From NCBI GenBank assembly GCA_963971285.1, contig OZ020254.1, positions 1-64,000 on the forward strand: a DNA stretch of 64,000 nt, read 5' to 3'. The notes below the pieces were generated by a model that saw nothing but the letters and a program-made list of their open reading frames with translations, ran no database searches and had not been told where the DNA came from. This DNA comes from Astropecten irregularis. Lineage: Eukaryota > Echinodermata > Asteroidea > Paxillosida > Astropectinidae. The position numbers and the translations under genes are program-made. Shown one piece after another: positions 46,201 to 57,284 of this stretch. Numbering within the stretch: position 1 is the first letter of the stretch; the number at the start of each line of letters is the position of its first letter.

Positions 46201-47469
46201 TTCCCACCTAGAAGATGTTTCATTTTACTAAATACTTTCCCCAGGGGATTCCGATGGTTTTGCAAGAAATATATCCAGCCCCATGACAAGGGTCGAAATG
46301 TGCTAATTTATTGGCATTCCATACCTCAATAAACAATAAATAAATGAAATTCAACTTGAAATTATATAAACATCTGACCATAAAGCCTCTAATGTAACCT
46401 GTTTTCCTCACTTACCAAGTTACCTCCAAACCTACTTTATATATACCTGAATATTTCAACATTGAATAATTACTCCATTCATAGATGTTTAAATTGTTTG
46501 CCCTTTACAAGTAGTAGAAAGCACGACCCCTTTGAATAATATGCTGAAATAAATGAGAAAACTTCATGTTTTGTTCAACTTGCCGATCTACAAAACAAAC
46601 CCACATTTCAATTTCACTAGCCTCCTACACAAACCCACTTGCCTCCTGTTTGTAGGCAAGTGTTAATTTCAGGGCCCGTCTTAAAATTTGGGATTAACTT
46701 GAAAAGTCCGAAAATGTTGCCAATACTTACAAACATGAAATGCTTTTAATTGATCTTTTTTGAATAATGACATTTCAAAATTGCAAATGATAAACTTACA
46801 TCTAACAAACTCTACATCATAACATTTCATAAATATAAATTTATCCACGTTTCCTCTAAAAGCATTCTTTGGCTGAAATGAAATGTTAGACAATTTCAAA
46901 TTGAAAGTGAATAACTGAGTACTGTACATATATTGCTGTTTAAATCTATCAATGCAAGTGGCAATGTAATTTATAGTTGTAATTATTCAGTTGTGAAGGC
47001 CATGAAAGACAGTTGGCCACCTTCAGCTTACTAGAAGTTGAAGCTCTTTTCTCAAATCACTGAAAATTTCGAATTCAACGACACCAAGAATTCAGACAAT
47101 AAATAGTTTTGAAAGTTTTAATACTGTATGAGTACATTATGAAGAGACAACTGGTCTCATTTGGAAGAACTTTGGCTGTGGAAACGAATACCTTTTTTAG
47201 AAAATTGCAACAACAAGCAACGATAAATTGAAATAGAAACATATAAATATATACATTTTTATATTTTCTGAGCTTTTTTTGGTTGTTTTCTTTGTTGAAA
47301 AGTTTTTATAGTACTCACATGTGTGAGTGTCTGTGTGTCAGTATTGACTGCTTTTAACTCATTTTGTTTCATTGAGACTATTATGATTTCTTGAAGTTCA
47401 TTAGTTCTCAAATCCAAAGTGTTTGTCATTATAAACATTTTGAATATGCCACTTATTAGAAATTGCAGC
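43283..47469. other. Gene-poor AT-rich region, probable 3' UTR of the ABIN-like gene at its right end
   Basis: No gene is supported. Notable pieces are a C-run at 43797-43816, a GTT microsatellite at 44727-44752 and a stretch of ATAAATAAATA repeats at about 45610-45960. The stretch nearest 47469 is just downstream of the minus-strand ABIN-like stop codon and probably includes its 3' UTR. Confidence 0.35.
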
Positions 47470-50400
47470 TTATTCTACAAAAGAAGCACAGATTGCGGAT
47501 TCCTCCTTCTCACCAGAACACTCCTCAATGTGCTTGAGAAGCTTGGTGTGGTCCTCTACAAGAAACTTGACCAGACACTGTGGACATCTCAAGGGTTCCT
47601 CTTGCTTCCAAGCAGCTGAGTGAGGGGTATAATCCTCCTGGTCTTCTTCTTTCACTGATGGTGGAATGGTAGAGGTGTTCCCCTCTTCCTTGTCCTGAAG
47701 GGATAGACTGACTAATGGAGGAACCAGGGAGTCACGGACAGGAGAAGAGACTTCAAGAGACTCGGTACAACCATCAACTGTCACGTTGCTGTCTACAGAG
47801 TCTAGGTCTGGGATGTCATATCCAGCTCCTCCTGTCATCCTATTTGGTGGCACCATCACCTTCTTCACATATTGATTGGGGTTGGACGGATCTTTGGTGT
47901 AGTAGTTGAAGTGTAATGTTGGCCTTGAAGGTTCCGTTACTGGATGGGCATAATGATGGGTGAGTCTGGATGGTCTATCACGCCACCAACGTGTCTCCTC
48001 GATAAGGTCATTAATCTGCAAAATAATTTAAAGATGAAGCTCTAAAAAGGGCCATGCACAATATGTAACAGGAGGACAGTCAGCCAAATGATATTCATTT
48101 CAGCTATAAGCACATTTTCTATTGCAGGATCAGTACAACTTCTGAACTACCAGTATTTTGTGACACAATCAGTGTTATTTGTCAGTCTTTTTACCACTGG
48201 CAATCAAACAATTGTTCTTTATTTCTTGGGGCATCAATTAAATCTAATTGCAGAGTGTAACAAATGGTGGTTCATTATTTCAGTGCATTGCAACAGAAAC
48301 AATCTCTTTGAATTTCAAACCGGATTCATATTGATCCCCCAATAAAAAAAAAAAGAATGGCTGGCCCTTATTTTTCTTTTTCTGTTTTTCATGTTAGTAA
48401 ACTGAGGGAAAAAAGGAGATGGATTCAAACCTACATGTATGATGGCAGTGTCTCAAAAAATCAATTTTCTCTGTTCATTTCTTTTTGCAAATTACGGGGA
48501 CACCACCAACATAGAGCTGGATAGCTCATTTGGTAAGAGCGCTGGTATGGTATTCCAGTGGTCACAGGTTGGGATTCCACTCCATGAAATTTTCGTTGTT
48601 TACATTTCAAGTTAATCCAGTCAGTTTCTGCTGTGGTTATTTGAGGATTTGAGGTATTTGAATAATTGAACTCACCTCTTGACGGAGTCTAGTGATGGTG
48701 TTCTCTGCTTCGTCTAGCTGCCTCCTCAGATGAAGTTTCTCAGTGTGCATCTTCTCACGGTCGCTTCTCTCCTGGCGGAAATCCTCCAGGCAAACATTCA
48801 ACTGAAATGTAAATAATGTGGAACACCGGTGTTAGCGATTGGTTTGACAATGTCTGGCAAGTCACACAAAAAAAAGGAAGTGAAAACATAGCACAGAATA
48901 TCTTGACGGGACTCCGTTCACTCTGTCCAAATTACTTGGATTTTCTAGCTGGGAAAATGGAGAAAATGGCTTTGCTCACACACAAGGAATTAAAATACTT
49001 CATCGGAACACATATACAGTGCCATCTAAATCACAAACCAGGAGCAATGGGCCTACAACCAAGCTCTTTTCACATTGTCCAAATTACTTAGATTTTCGAG
49101 CTGGGAAATAGGAGAAAATGGCTTTGCTCACTCAAGAAATTAAAATACTTCACCGGAACACATATACAGTGCCATCTAATCAGCTTATTACAAACCAGGA
49201 GCAATCGGCCTACAACCAAGCAAGGCCATCTCCCCACATACAGACTACCGTAATTATAAACCAATTTATCTAACAGACATACTGTACCTGTTCTTTGAAT
49301 ATGGCTATTCTTTCCTCCTCATTCTTCTGTCTGTTTGCTTGGGTTCTCTTCAAGAATGTATTCTCTTCCTGGAGACGTTCTACTGTATCTGTCAAAGTTG
49401 CTACCTCTTTCTCCATCCGTGCAAGTTTGCCATCCAATGCGCAGAGCTGAGATGTGCCACCGGAGGCTGTCTCTTTGGCTTTTTTCACATTCTCTGAAGA
49501 TGATGCAGCAGCACCCAAGATGTCGGGTCGCTCCTCTTGCAGCTTCTGGCGAGAGATCTGCTGTTGGAGATCGGAGTACATCTTCTGAACAGATGACAGT
49601 TTACCGAGGAGTTCTTTATTGGCTTCGTGCAGCCGCAGGATGTATGCCTCTCTCTCTTTGTCATACTTTTGCCACCGAGTGTTCATTCCGATAACTTCCT
49701 TCAACTGACTGCACAATCGTTCATTCTCTAGGCCCAGTTGTGCCGTCTGACGCTGGCTGAGGTAAAACATGTCACGTGATACCATGTCTGACGGCAGTTT
49801 GGGTGTGTCGGGATCTTTGCCCTAAAACAAGACAAGAGGAGAAAGGGAAGGAAATAACTATACATGTAATCTGTATTGTTCCACTATGTCCAGTGATGTC
49901 ACTGGGTGGCACTCATAAATTATAACGTTCTAATCTTTTTATGAGATTGAGTGCATGCTGCACTTAATTACACAAACCTGTTGTCGTGTTGTTTTTGTTG
50001 CAATATTATTTTAAAATACCTTCACAGTTAGAAAATACCCATCTAAGGTATAGGCCCTATGGGGCCTATATCAACATTTCAAAGTGAAATTATAATTAGC
50101 AGAGCCGGACTAGTAAGTAGTATTATCCTATGTACCGGTTTTCGAGGGTGTAAGCATTTATTCCAAGCAAGACCAAAAATCACATACAGAAGTTAAGTTC
50201 TGTTGACATCTAGTTTTGGCTTGCAATGGAGCAAGTACCGTACATAACACAAATTAACTGATTTGTACAACAGCCCTGCGAGTCGCTACCAATGACGTAC
50301 GGTATAGATCAGCGCGGAGTGACGTCATTCCAACTCGCCAACCTTGGAGCCGATGAAAACAACCCATTAAGTTGTAGCCTACACGTCTTAAGACAAAAAG

Positions 50401-50792
50401 CTGCCAGAATTGTTTAATCTAGATGACTAGACAATGAAAGTCGTACAGAACACGATTTCTGCTTCTTGACAAAAATATTCGGAAAACAATTTTCGACGAC
50501 GGACGGTTTGTGCACGGTTTGTGCGTGATTTGTCCGTGGCTTGCGCCATCTACACATTAGTTTTCATCGGTTGTCAAGTTATATGAGAATGAAAGTACCC
50601 GCATGTCTGCGCTGATCTAAAGGAGGTAGGCCTAAACCCTCGAAAACTTGATACCTCGACAACAGGTACACTACTGACTACAACAGTACAAGTCACTACA
50701 GTATCACTGACACACACACTGACGGTACTTACCACAAGTAACTCTGGACCCCCGGCCCCATGCTCTGAAGCAGCGCTAGTTGTTGGACACAT
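47470..50792 (-). CDS. ABIN/TNIP2-like protein: coiled coil, UBAN, C-terminal C2HC zinc finger
   Basis: Four exons join in phase 0: 50792-50733, 49821-49288, 48801-48676, 48015-47470; donors and acceptors are consensus. The product is 421 residues, close to the 429 of human TNIP2. Order: Gln/Glu-rich coiled coil from about 40 with MNTRWQKYDKEREAYILRL (66-84), which resembles the A20-binding AHD1 segment of ABINs; coiled coil to 185; a UBAN motif at about 187-235 centred on DFRQERSDRE (205-214), the linear/K63 ubiquitin-binding signature of ABIN, NEMO and optineurin; a Pro/Ser/Asp-rich linker; and a zinc finger C384-x2-C387-x14-H402-x3-C406 near the end. Family role: binds ubiquitin chains and helps A20 restrain NF-kB signalling in the cytosol. 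ATG 50792 is the first in-frame start after an upstream stop. A second, related gene lies to the right on the same strand. Confidence 0.9.
48518..48595 (+). repeat. tRNA-derived SINE relic in intron
   Basis: Reads AGAGCTGGATAGCTCATTTG then GTAAGAGCGCTGG and CACAGGTTGGGATTCCACTC. The D arm is intact; the B box has a G in place of C and the T arm is weakened. It lies between the UBAN exon and the last exon of the first ABIN-like gene, antisense to it. Confidence 0.6.
48919..49222. repeat. Tandem duplication of about 150 bp in intron
   Basis: Copies start at 48919 (CACTCTGTCCAAATTACTTG) and 49071 (CACATTGTCCAAATTACTTA). Both continue with GAGAAAATGGCTTTGCTCAC, GGAACACATATACAGTGCCA and GGCCTACAACCAAGC. 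They differ by scattered substitutions and small indels. Open frames across them are not coding. Confidence 0.9.
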
Positions 50793-51520
50793 TTTGGGAA
50801 ATAATACTGGATCGTCAATCGTGACTGATGTTACGGCTGTCAAACAAGGGGTTGCTATTCACACGTGTACTTACACTTTGACAGCACTGAAAACAAGCTA
50901 CACATACGACGTACACACGACTGATGTCAACTCTGTGAATAACAGCTTTTTGTATACTTGCATGACGTGTGTTCTATTTTTATTCTGGGTCAAAGTACAA
51001 ATATAGACTGGTTCCTGTCCCGGTAATAGGAAATAGACGTGAGAAGGGGACGGGCACCAGTCTCAGTAAGACCCCCCCCCCCCCTTCACTGATGATACGA
51101 GAAAGGACTAGGACCCTGGGCGCGCATGCGTACTTTGCAGCCCGTATTTTTCCCACTGAGAGGGGTATTGCGCAATTCCACAAGACTGCACAAGATCCAA
51201 TCGCTCGCCCTTCGTAATACGTGATGTATGATTTTGATATTTTAAAACCACCGTGAAATGTACCTCCATGGTTAAGCAAAACGTGGTGGTTATGTAACAA
51301 CAAGGAAAAGGAAATAGAGGGCAATCAATCATGTCTTATCAGACCTCGAAAAACGAAAAAGCTCATGCAGAGCTGAGCACGGCTGTATTAGGCCTACTTC
51401 TACTTCAGTCGAGTTATATTATGACATTTTTAGGCTAGGCCTACTATTTATGAACAGTAGGACCAAAATAAATTATTAATAATAAAACCAATTCAATGAC
51501 CAAATACAATTTTGATCTTA
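50793..51520. other. 5' flank of the ABIN-like gene
   Basis: Probable 5' UTR and promoter side of the minus-strand ABIN-like gene. It has a C-run at 51070-51083, moderate CpG content around 51020-51180 and no other gene. No TATA box was identified. Confidence 0.35.
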
Positions 51521-51907
51521 AAGGTAGTATCATACTTTGGTTTTTGTCACAAGAAGTACAGATTCATGGGCAAAAATATCAAGACAGATACAGTACGTAA
51601 TAGTCATCTGTGAAAATAGTTCAGTCTCATCATGGAGGAAGGGTCTCATACGGTGGCCACTTTTTGAGAAAACAATGAAAAACAGCCACAGTATTTCTGA
51701 AGTCTTTTCTCTTTTATTTTTGATCTTTTAAAAGATCAAAAAGATTGTCGGTCGTTGTTTTACTAATTTCTGGATAAATACACCATTTCAGGCGGAACAA
51801 TCATGATGTTAACGGTATGTTTCTACCACCACCATCTTCATACCCTGTTACACGTAAATCTGTGGACATATCTGTTTTGGTGTCTTACCAAAGTATGATA
51901 CTACCTT
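51521..51907. mobile_element. MITE family A, complete copy
   Basis: The ends are perfect 21-base inverted repeats: AAGGTAGTATCATACTTTGG plus T on the left and its complement at 51887-51907. The 387 bp interior is AT-rich, with a central palindrome TTGATCTTTTAAAAGATCAA, and has no transposase. This is the best reference copy for the family in the window. Confidence 0.92.
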
Positions 51908-51917
51908 CGGATCAAAA

Positions 51918-52104
51918 ATAACGGTGAAAACTGTGGGCGTTTTTCACTGTTAATATTATTTTCTCAAAAAGTGGGCACGCCGCACCGTGGGACTGAAAAC
52001 TTCAATTCACAGATGACTCAGTATCTTCCTTGAATGATAGTTGCACACGAAGTCTGCATTTGAGTTTGAAAACAATTCAAAGTATGATACTACATGTACC
52101 TTTA
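51918..52104. mobile_element. MITE family A, partial copy beside the complete one
   Basis: Starts inside the family interior (GGGCGTTTTTCACTGTT), continues with AAAAAGTGGGCAC, contains small insertions, and ends in CAAAGTATGATACTAC followed by a split ATGTACCTTT. Its orientation is opposite to the complete copy immediately to the left. Confidence 0.8.
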
Positions 52105-52134
52105 ACTGGCTTTAATTAACTGCAAATTGACCCA

Positions 52135-52396
52135 GGCGCGGTTCTAGAGCCAAAATTTTGGGGGGGCTAGAAGACCCAATATTTTGGGTTCTTCTAACAC
52201 TCGCTTCTGCTATGTCTTATTAGGGGTCGAAAAACATGCACATTATAGCCCACACAACGCGTTTTTATGTAACTGGCGCTTAATAACTGAAAAAAATCCA
52301 GTATTTTCAAGAATTTGTTTTCACTTGCATTTTTTTGGGGGGGCTAGACAAAATTTTTGGGGCTACAGCCCCCCCTATAGCCCCCCGTAGAATTGA
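52135..52396. mobile_element. MITE family B, copy 2 (inverted relative to copy 1)
   Basis: AGGCGCGGTTCTAGAGCC at the left matches the right end of the 40867-41142 element in reverse, and the interior matches throughout (TTAGGGGTCGAAAAACATGC, ACAACGCGTTTTTATGTAAC). The right end is eroded to CCCGTAGAATTGA. Confidence 0.88.
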
Positions 52397-54533
52397 CCAC
52401 CGGCTAATTATAGTGACATGGGGGACTGAAATGAAGTTTCACCACGGGTTTCACAATAATTATAGGCCTAGACAGCCATAGCCAATTCGATGAAAGAATT
52501 AAAGATATAACGTGCACCCAGGGCGATCATGCCATACGACAGTCCCGAGTCCTGACACTGGTCCAATTTTCAGTCCTGATCGAATTTTTCATAGGGTTGA
52601 TTATATGACTTTTAGTAGGTAAAAATCCATCAAATACCCCCTAAACTGAAACATTTTCTGGCGCCAAAATAATGTAACAGAAAAACACAAGAGGCCTAAC
52701 TCTTCACTAGGAAAGTTAGATCGAGCGCTGACTTTCACTATACTATAGGGACTGATTTCCGATCCGACTCATGCGTCCCGGTCGGGCAGCGAAGTTTGAG
52801 GACATTATCTCCATTTATCGTCACAAGAAGTTCCCAAACAAGGCTCAACAAATGAATAAATGAATTAAAAGTAATATGAGCTATAGTAGGCATATCAGTG
52901 TAGGGCTAATCCCTTCCTGTAATCACTCCCCACACACACGCACACACACAAGACACAGAACCAACACGCATAAACATACATTTTTCATTTTTCATTTTCT
53001 TCACAAATATTCCATATATTTCCACGATTTTTCAGATATATGCTAAAGAGGGCCTAATTGTATTATGTTGCAAGTTTCAAAGCGATATATGCCCCACAAA
53101 TCCTCCAAATAATGATCTAAACATACCCCGAATTCGCTGCGCTAACCAGCATTGAATCGAGAAATCACCTGATGGCTGGTCGTGGCACCGTACTATTCAC
53201 TGCAATTTCTCACACTCGGAGAAGTTCGGGTCTTTCCGGAGTGTTTCCGGCAACCAATGATGCCCATATTTGGCAATCCTATTCATACATGCATGAACTA
53301 CGTCATATTGCAACGACTTCCGCAAAAATGGACGCCTTCGATGGATACATGTGAGCTATTTGACTGTCGGAAATGTCCGTCGATTTGACAAGTTTCTCGA
53401 TGAATGATCATTAAATCGTTTATTGTCAACAATATTTGATATCTTGTCCACTTCATCACCAAGTTTTATCCTCATATTTGGACGAAAACATGTCGTTGTG
53501 AGCCAAGTTCCAACACGCATTTTTGTTGACTCGTCAATTGTGATCGACGCCATGTTGAACCAAGGTGATTATGTGGTGACCGACCGGCGAGCAACAGCGC
53601 AGTAAAAATGCGATGAAAAAGTAGTCTTCCGGTGAAACAACGAAGTTGGTCATGAACTATTATATTCCAGGTAATGTTCTGCTTCATATTTTATCAATAA
53701 TTTGAATAAAACTTCCCAATAAATTGCGTGAATTCGATGTTTTCGTGAAATAAAATGCACTGACTGAGGGAGTAATTACTAGCAATGGCAAAGCCGTGTT
53801 CTTGTCATGCGGCGCGTGGTGCATGTGGTGCGTTTCGTGCTTGCTGATTGGAAGAGATGCCGCCAACATTGACTCTTTGGCTGTTCCATTTAGATAACAC
53901 ACTCCCTTCAAATGTTTTTACTACTGTTGTGAATTTTTTTTCTCTCTTTATCTCTTGCTCTCTGGCGTTAATTATGCATATTTTTAACACAATAATTACT
54001 CAAATTGTACAAAATTATTATGATGTTTGCCAGGAAAAAAACAAATTTGATTCACACAAAATGAAAAAAATTCCAAAGCAAAATTTCTTTGAATTATTGC
54101 AATTAAAATGGACTTTTGAATCATTCCATCTACCACAAAATGTCTTTGAACTTTTTAATTTTTGGAATGATTTTTTTTTTAATCAATTAACTTTTCAACT
54201 TAAGTTGAACCCTAATTACAAAATGTCTTGTGAAAATCAAATTGACTTTAATCTTTGGAGTGAACGTGTTGTCGTGATTTATTCAAATTATCTCTGGAAT
54301 AAAACTTTGTCTTCAGATTTTATTTTCTTGGACTCATCTTCCGGAATCAGGAAATGAAGGTGAAAATGAAATAGACATTCTTTCTTAACGGAAATTTTGA
54401 AATTTTTCAGTAAAAACAAGTGTATAACCATGGTTGCCGAATTTTGCAGGCTTGTAACTCTTCGATTGAAATTGTTGCTATGGTAGCTATTTTTTGCTTT
54501 ATGAAGGGTAGACATAAGTTATATATGTATTAA
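52397..54533. other. Intergenic with a possible promoter near 53.2-53.65 kb
   Basis: The stretch 53170-53640 is richer in CpG, with several TTCCGG/CGGAAG ETS-type motifs. Two ATGs in good context face in opposite directions: plus ATGGACGCC at 53329 (MDAFDGYM, with GTGAGC after TACAT) and minus ATGGCGTCG at 53553. No downstream exons could be linked. A CA microsatellite lies at 52930-52951. Around 54000-54355 an AT-rich frame of about 165 codons stays open on the plus strand, but it resembles no family. Confidence 0.3.
53356..53553 (-). CDS. Possible small protein or first exon, 65 codons
   Basis: Opens with ATG 53553-53551 in a strong context (TTCAACATGGCG) and runs to TAG. The product begins MASITIDESTKMRVGTWLTT and is basic toward its end. 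There is no match to a family I know, no signal peptide and no membrane segment. It could be the first coding exon of a minus-strand gene rather than a complete protein. Its support is only the start context and position in a CpG-richer stretch. Confidence 0.2.
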   Translation of the reverse strand: MASITIDESTKMRVGTWLTTTCFRPNMRIKLGDEVDKISNIVDNKRFNDHSSRNLSNRRTFPTVK

Positions 54534-55075
54534 CTACGTGTCATATTGCTGATCTGTGCTTGTTAAAACTGCTGGAAAAGGCATCAAAATGTATAAAAAG
54601 TGCAAAATTCAAAATTAGTCGCCATGGCAACAGTAACAAATGATTTTTTTTTGCCCCAAAACTAGAAAATAATAAATTTATATTACAAGTTGAGTTGGTC
54701 CTTCACAGATATGACTTGTAATATGCAACTGTGCCTTTTAAAACTGCCGGAAAGGACATCAAAATGTGTAAAAAGTGCAAAATTAAAAATTAGTCGCCAT
54801 GGCAACAGCAAAAAATGATTTTCTTTTGCCCCAAAACTAGAAAATAATAAATTTATATTACAAGTTGAGTTGGTCCTTCACAGATATGACTTGTAATATG
54901 CAACTATGCCTTTTAAAACTGCCGGAAAAGACATCAAAATGTGTAAAAAGTGCAAAATTCAAAATTTGGTCGTCATGGCAACAGCAAAAAATGCAATTTT
55001 TGCCCCAAAACTAGAAAATAATAATTGTATATTACATGCCGAGTGGTTCCTTCATAGATATGATTTGTAATGTGC
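54534..55075. repeat. Tandem repeat, about 175 bp unit, three copies
   Basis: Copies are aligned by AAAACTGC at 54564, 54740 and 54914, so the periods are 176 and 174. Each contains GACATCAAAATGTGTAAAAA, GTCGCCATGGCAACAG and GCCCCAAAACTAGAAAATAA. The last copy decays near 55075. A related GGTTGCCATGGTAACC palindrome lies downstream near 55146. Confidence 0.9.
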
Positions 55076-56181
55076 AACAATTTTTGGTCAAAATCATCGT
55101 ATGTAGCCAATTCAATACAGAAATGCAGTTTTTTGTACCAAGTTGGTTGCCATGGTAACCACTTTTTTTGCCAAATATCATATTATTTTTTATCAAAAAT
55201 CTATACACACTTACCTTAATAAGCTATGTTCCAAAGATGAAACTTATATCATTTCCATATTTTGAGATATGACACATTAAAGATAACACAAAATACAGAT
55301 ATATTGGTCTGAACTTAGTCTATTTTTATTCACGGTGCCATGTGTGTGTTACAAAATACCATAGAGATGTTTCAGGATTTGCATAAATTAAAAATAATCA
55401 AAAATCTGTAAAAAGTGAACCGTTTGTCCGATTTTGTTACTTTTTTTTTTAATTGTTCCTAAAAATTAGCACTTTCCTCTTACAGAAGAAATTAAGAAAT
55501 CCAAGCAACTTGAAATTTTGCCCTAATATGCCTAGCTATAGCAGATTGTGGCCCGTGGTCTGCAACCTCACGTTGGCGCCGAATTTCTGGAATATGAAAA
55601 ACTTGGAACTTGAAAAAATCATCATAGTTGTGTATGACGTGAATCATTGACATAGTTTCGGCGGCGCACCTCAAACATGAATGTAAGCTTTTGTCAACAG
55701 TGACTGACGTCACGGATACGTGTATAACCAGTGGAAGGTGTGTGGGGTGATCATGATGTGCGTCACCGTACCATGACACGGTGACAATTATTAAAAAGGG
55801 TATTGTCAAGTTTCGTTGAAGTATCGCATAAAAATCACTGCTCCAGAACAAGTTAAGCACGTACACTGTGCACGATATTATCAGACAAAAACAGAGAATA
55901 TTGATTTATTTCTTCTTCTTTTTTATCAGTGTTTATACCTGTTCATATAATTTGTGATGTCCCGGCCCTGAGATAAAAACAAATAGCCGGGCTGACGTTA
56001 CACAAAAATTTGGTTATTAATTATAGGCATGAAATTTAAATACAAGTAATAAATACACAATAAAATTTCTATGAAAATAATAACATATTCATATGAATGA
56101 ATTACAGCTTAGTTTAACATGTCATACAAGTATTTGCTCCAATGGAATAAATGGATTATGACCCCGACAATGACCAATGTG
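55076..56181. other. AT-rich intergenic DNA, no gene recognised
   Basis: Nothing coding is supported. One TGACGTCA octamer lies near 55704. The last few bases before 56182 are downstream of a possible minus-strand terminal exon. Confidence 0.35.
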
Positions 56182-56355
56182 TTAAGCATTCAATTTTGAC
56201 TGACCGGGTACATGAAGCGAACCGTCGGTGGTCTTACGGTCAAGTAGAATAAGGATGCAGCAGAATACAATGAACAAAGAAAATAATGCAATGAACAGAG
56301 GAACAACATTACTGATAAACATTATACCCCGCCCTGTGGGCGTACTGACTGAAGT
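56182..56355 (-). CDS. Possible terminal exon of a single-pass membrane protein
   Basis: On the minus strand a strong acceptor (CTTTTTTTTACTTCAG) opens a frame of about 57 codons ending at TAA 56184-56182. It encodes STPTGRG, a hydrophobic segment (about 22 residues, VVPLFIALFSLFIVFCCILI) and a polar tail, LLDRKTTDGSLHVPGQSKLN. The layout is that of a type I membrane protein's last exon: a stop-transfer helix followed by a basic stretch and a short cytoplasmic tail. No family is recognised and no upstream exon was found to the right, so it could also be chance in AT-rich DNA. Confidence 0.4.
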   Translation of the reverse strand, partial: TSVSTPTGRGIMFISNVVPLFIALFSLFIVFCCILILLDRKTTDGSLHVPGQSKLNA

Positions 56356-56667
56356 AAAAAAAAGTTGCTCAAAAACTTTTTTCAAAATTCTAGTTTGTCT
56401 TTAAATCATAATTTCATAGTCAATATTTCATTTTATGATGCATTTTCATTCACTTAATTTCTTTTGTTATACCCACTGCTTATATTTATAGAACTTAATC
56501 GTTATAGTTTCAGCATGATTACCGGTATACTCATTGTGTATTGGACATTTGACCTTAACAAAATTGTCATTTTTAAATTTGGATTGAACTAATTTGTATT
56601 CATTTTTTTTTTTAGGTGCCAGGACGTTACAGGACTACCCGTACTTATACAAAACCAAACAAGGGCA

Positions 56668-57284
56668 AACGCGCGCGTCCCGTTTTAAATTGTGCGTATA
56701 TTCTTACCCTGGTTCGTGCACGCAGCACTGTGCATAAAATACACGTCGCGTCACGCTCAGTGCGCGCAGTTCATCGAGTAACATCCGGGTACCGTATTTG
56801 GACTCTACTGCGGTTGCTCAGTCACCCCAGTTAAAATGGCGGCGCGCGTCCATGCCAGAGTGCCAAGAGCACGCACATTGAATACGAAGCGCGCACTCTA
56901 GTTTTTTATTTAACTCTATGGGTGCTGGCATAGAGTTAAATAAAAAACTAGAGTGTGCACTCTGCGCGTGTTGCTCGAACCATGGCCAGCGCCATTGCAT
57001 TAAGGAAACAAGGGAAAACGCGCGCGTCCCGTTTCAAATTGTGCGTACATATTCTTACCCCGGTTCGTGCGCGCAGCACTGTGCATAAAATATACGTGGC
57101 GTCACGCACAGTGCGCGCAGTTCATCGAGTAACATCCGGGTACCGTATTTGGACTCTACTGCGGTTGCTCAGTCACCCCAACTAAAATGGCGGCGCGCGT
57201 CCATGCCAGAGTGCCAAGAGCACGCACATTGAATACGAAGCGCGCACTCTAGTTTTTTATTTAACTCTATGGGTGCTGGCAAAA
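56668..57284. repeat. CpG-rich tandem duplication (about 265 bp, twice) with a hairpin between
   Basis: 56671 onward and 57020 onward are copies offset by 349 bases with few changes. Each copy has GCGCGCGTCCCGTTT, CATCGAGTAACATCCGGGTA, AAAATGGCGGCGCGCGTCCA and GCGCGCACTCTAG. The first copy ends in a perfect 27-base inverted repeat (56894-56920 against 56929-56955; loop GGTGCTGG). AAAATGGCGGC is the consensus of a YY1 site, and the ATG in it opens a short Arg/Ala-rich frame in both copies. I infer a duplicated promoter-like or first-exon-like segment. Confidence 0.8.

Noticed and set aside
50574-50843. A longer N-terminus for the first ABIN-like protein beginning at 50843
   Set aside because: The codon there is TTG, preceded in frame by a stop; the first ATG is at 50792.
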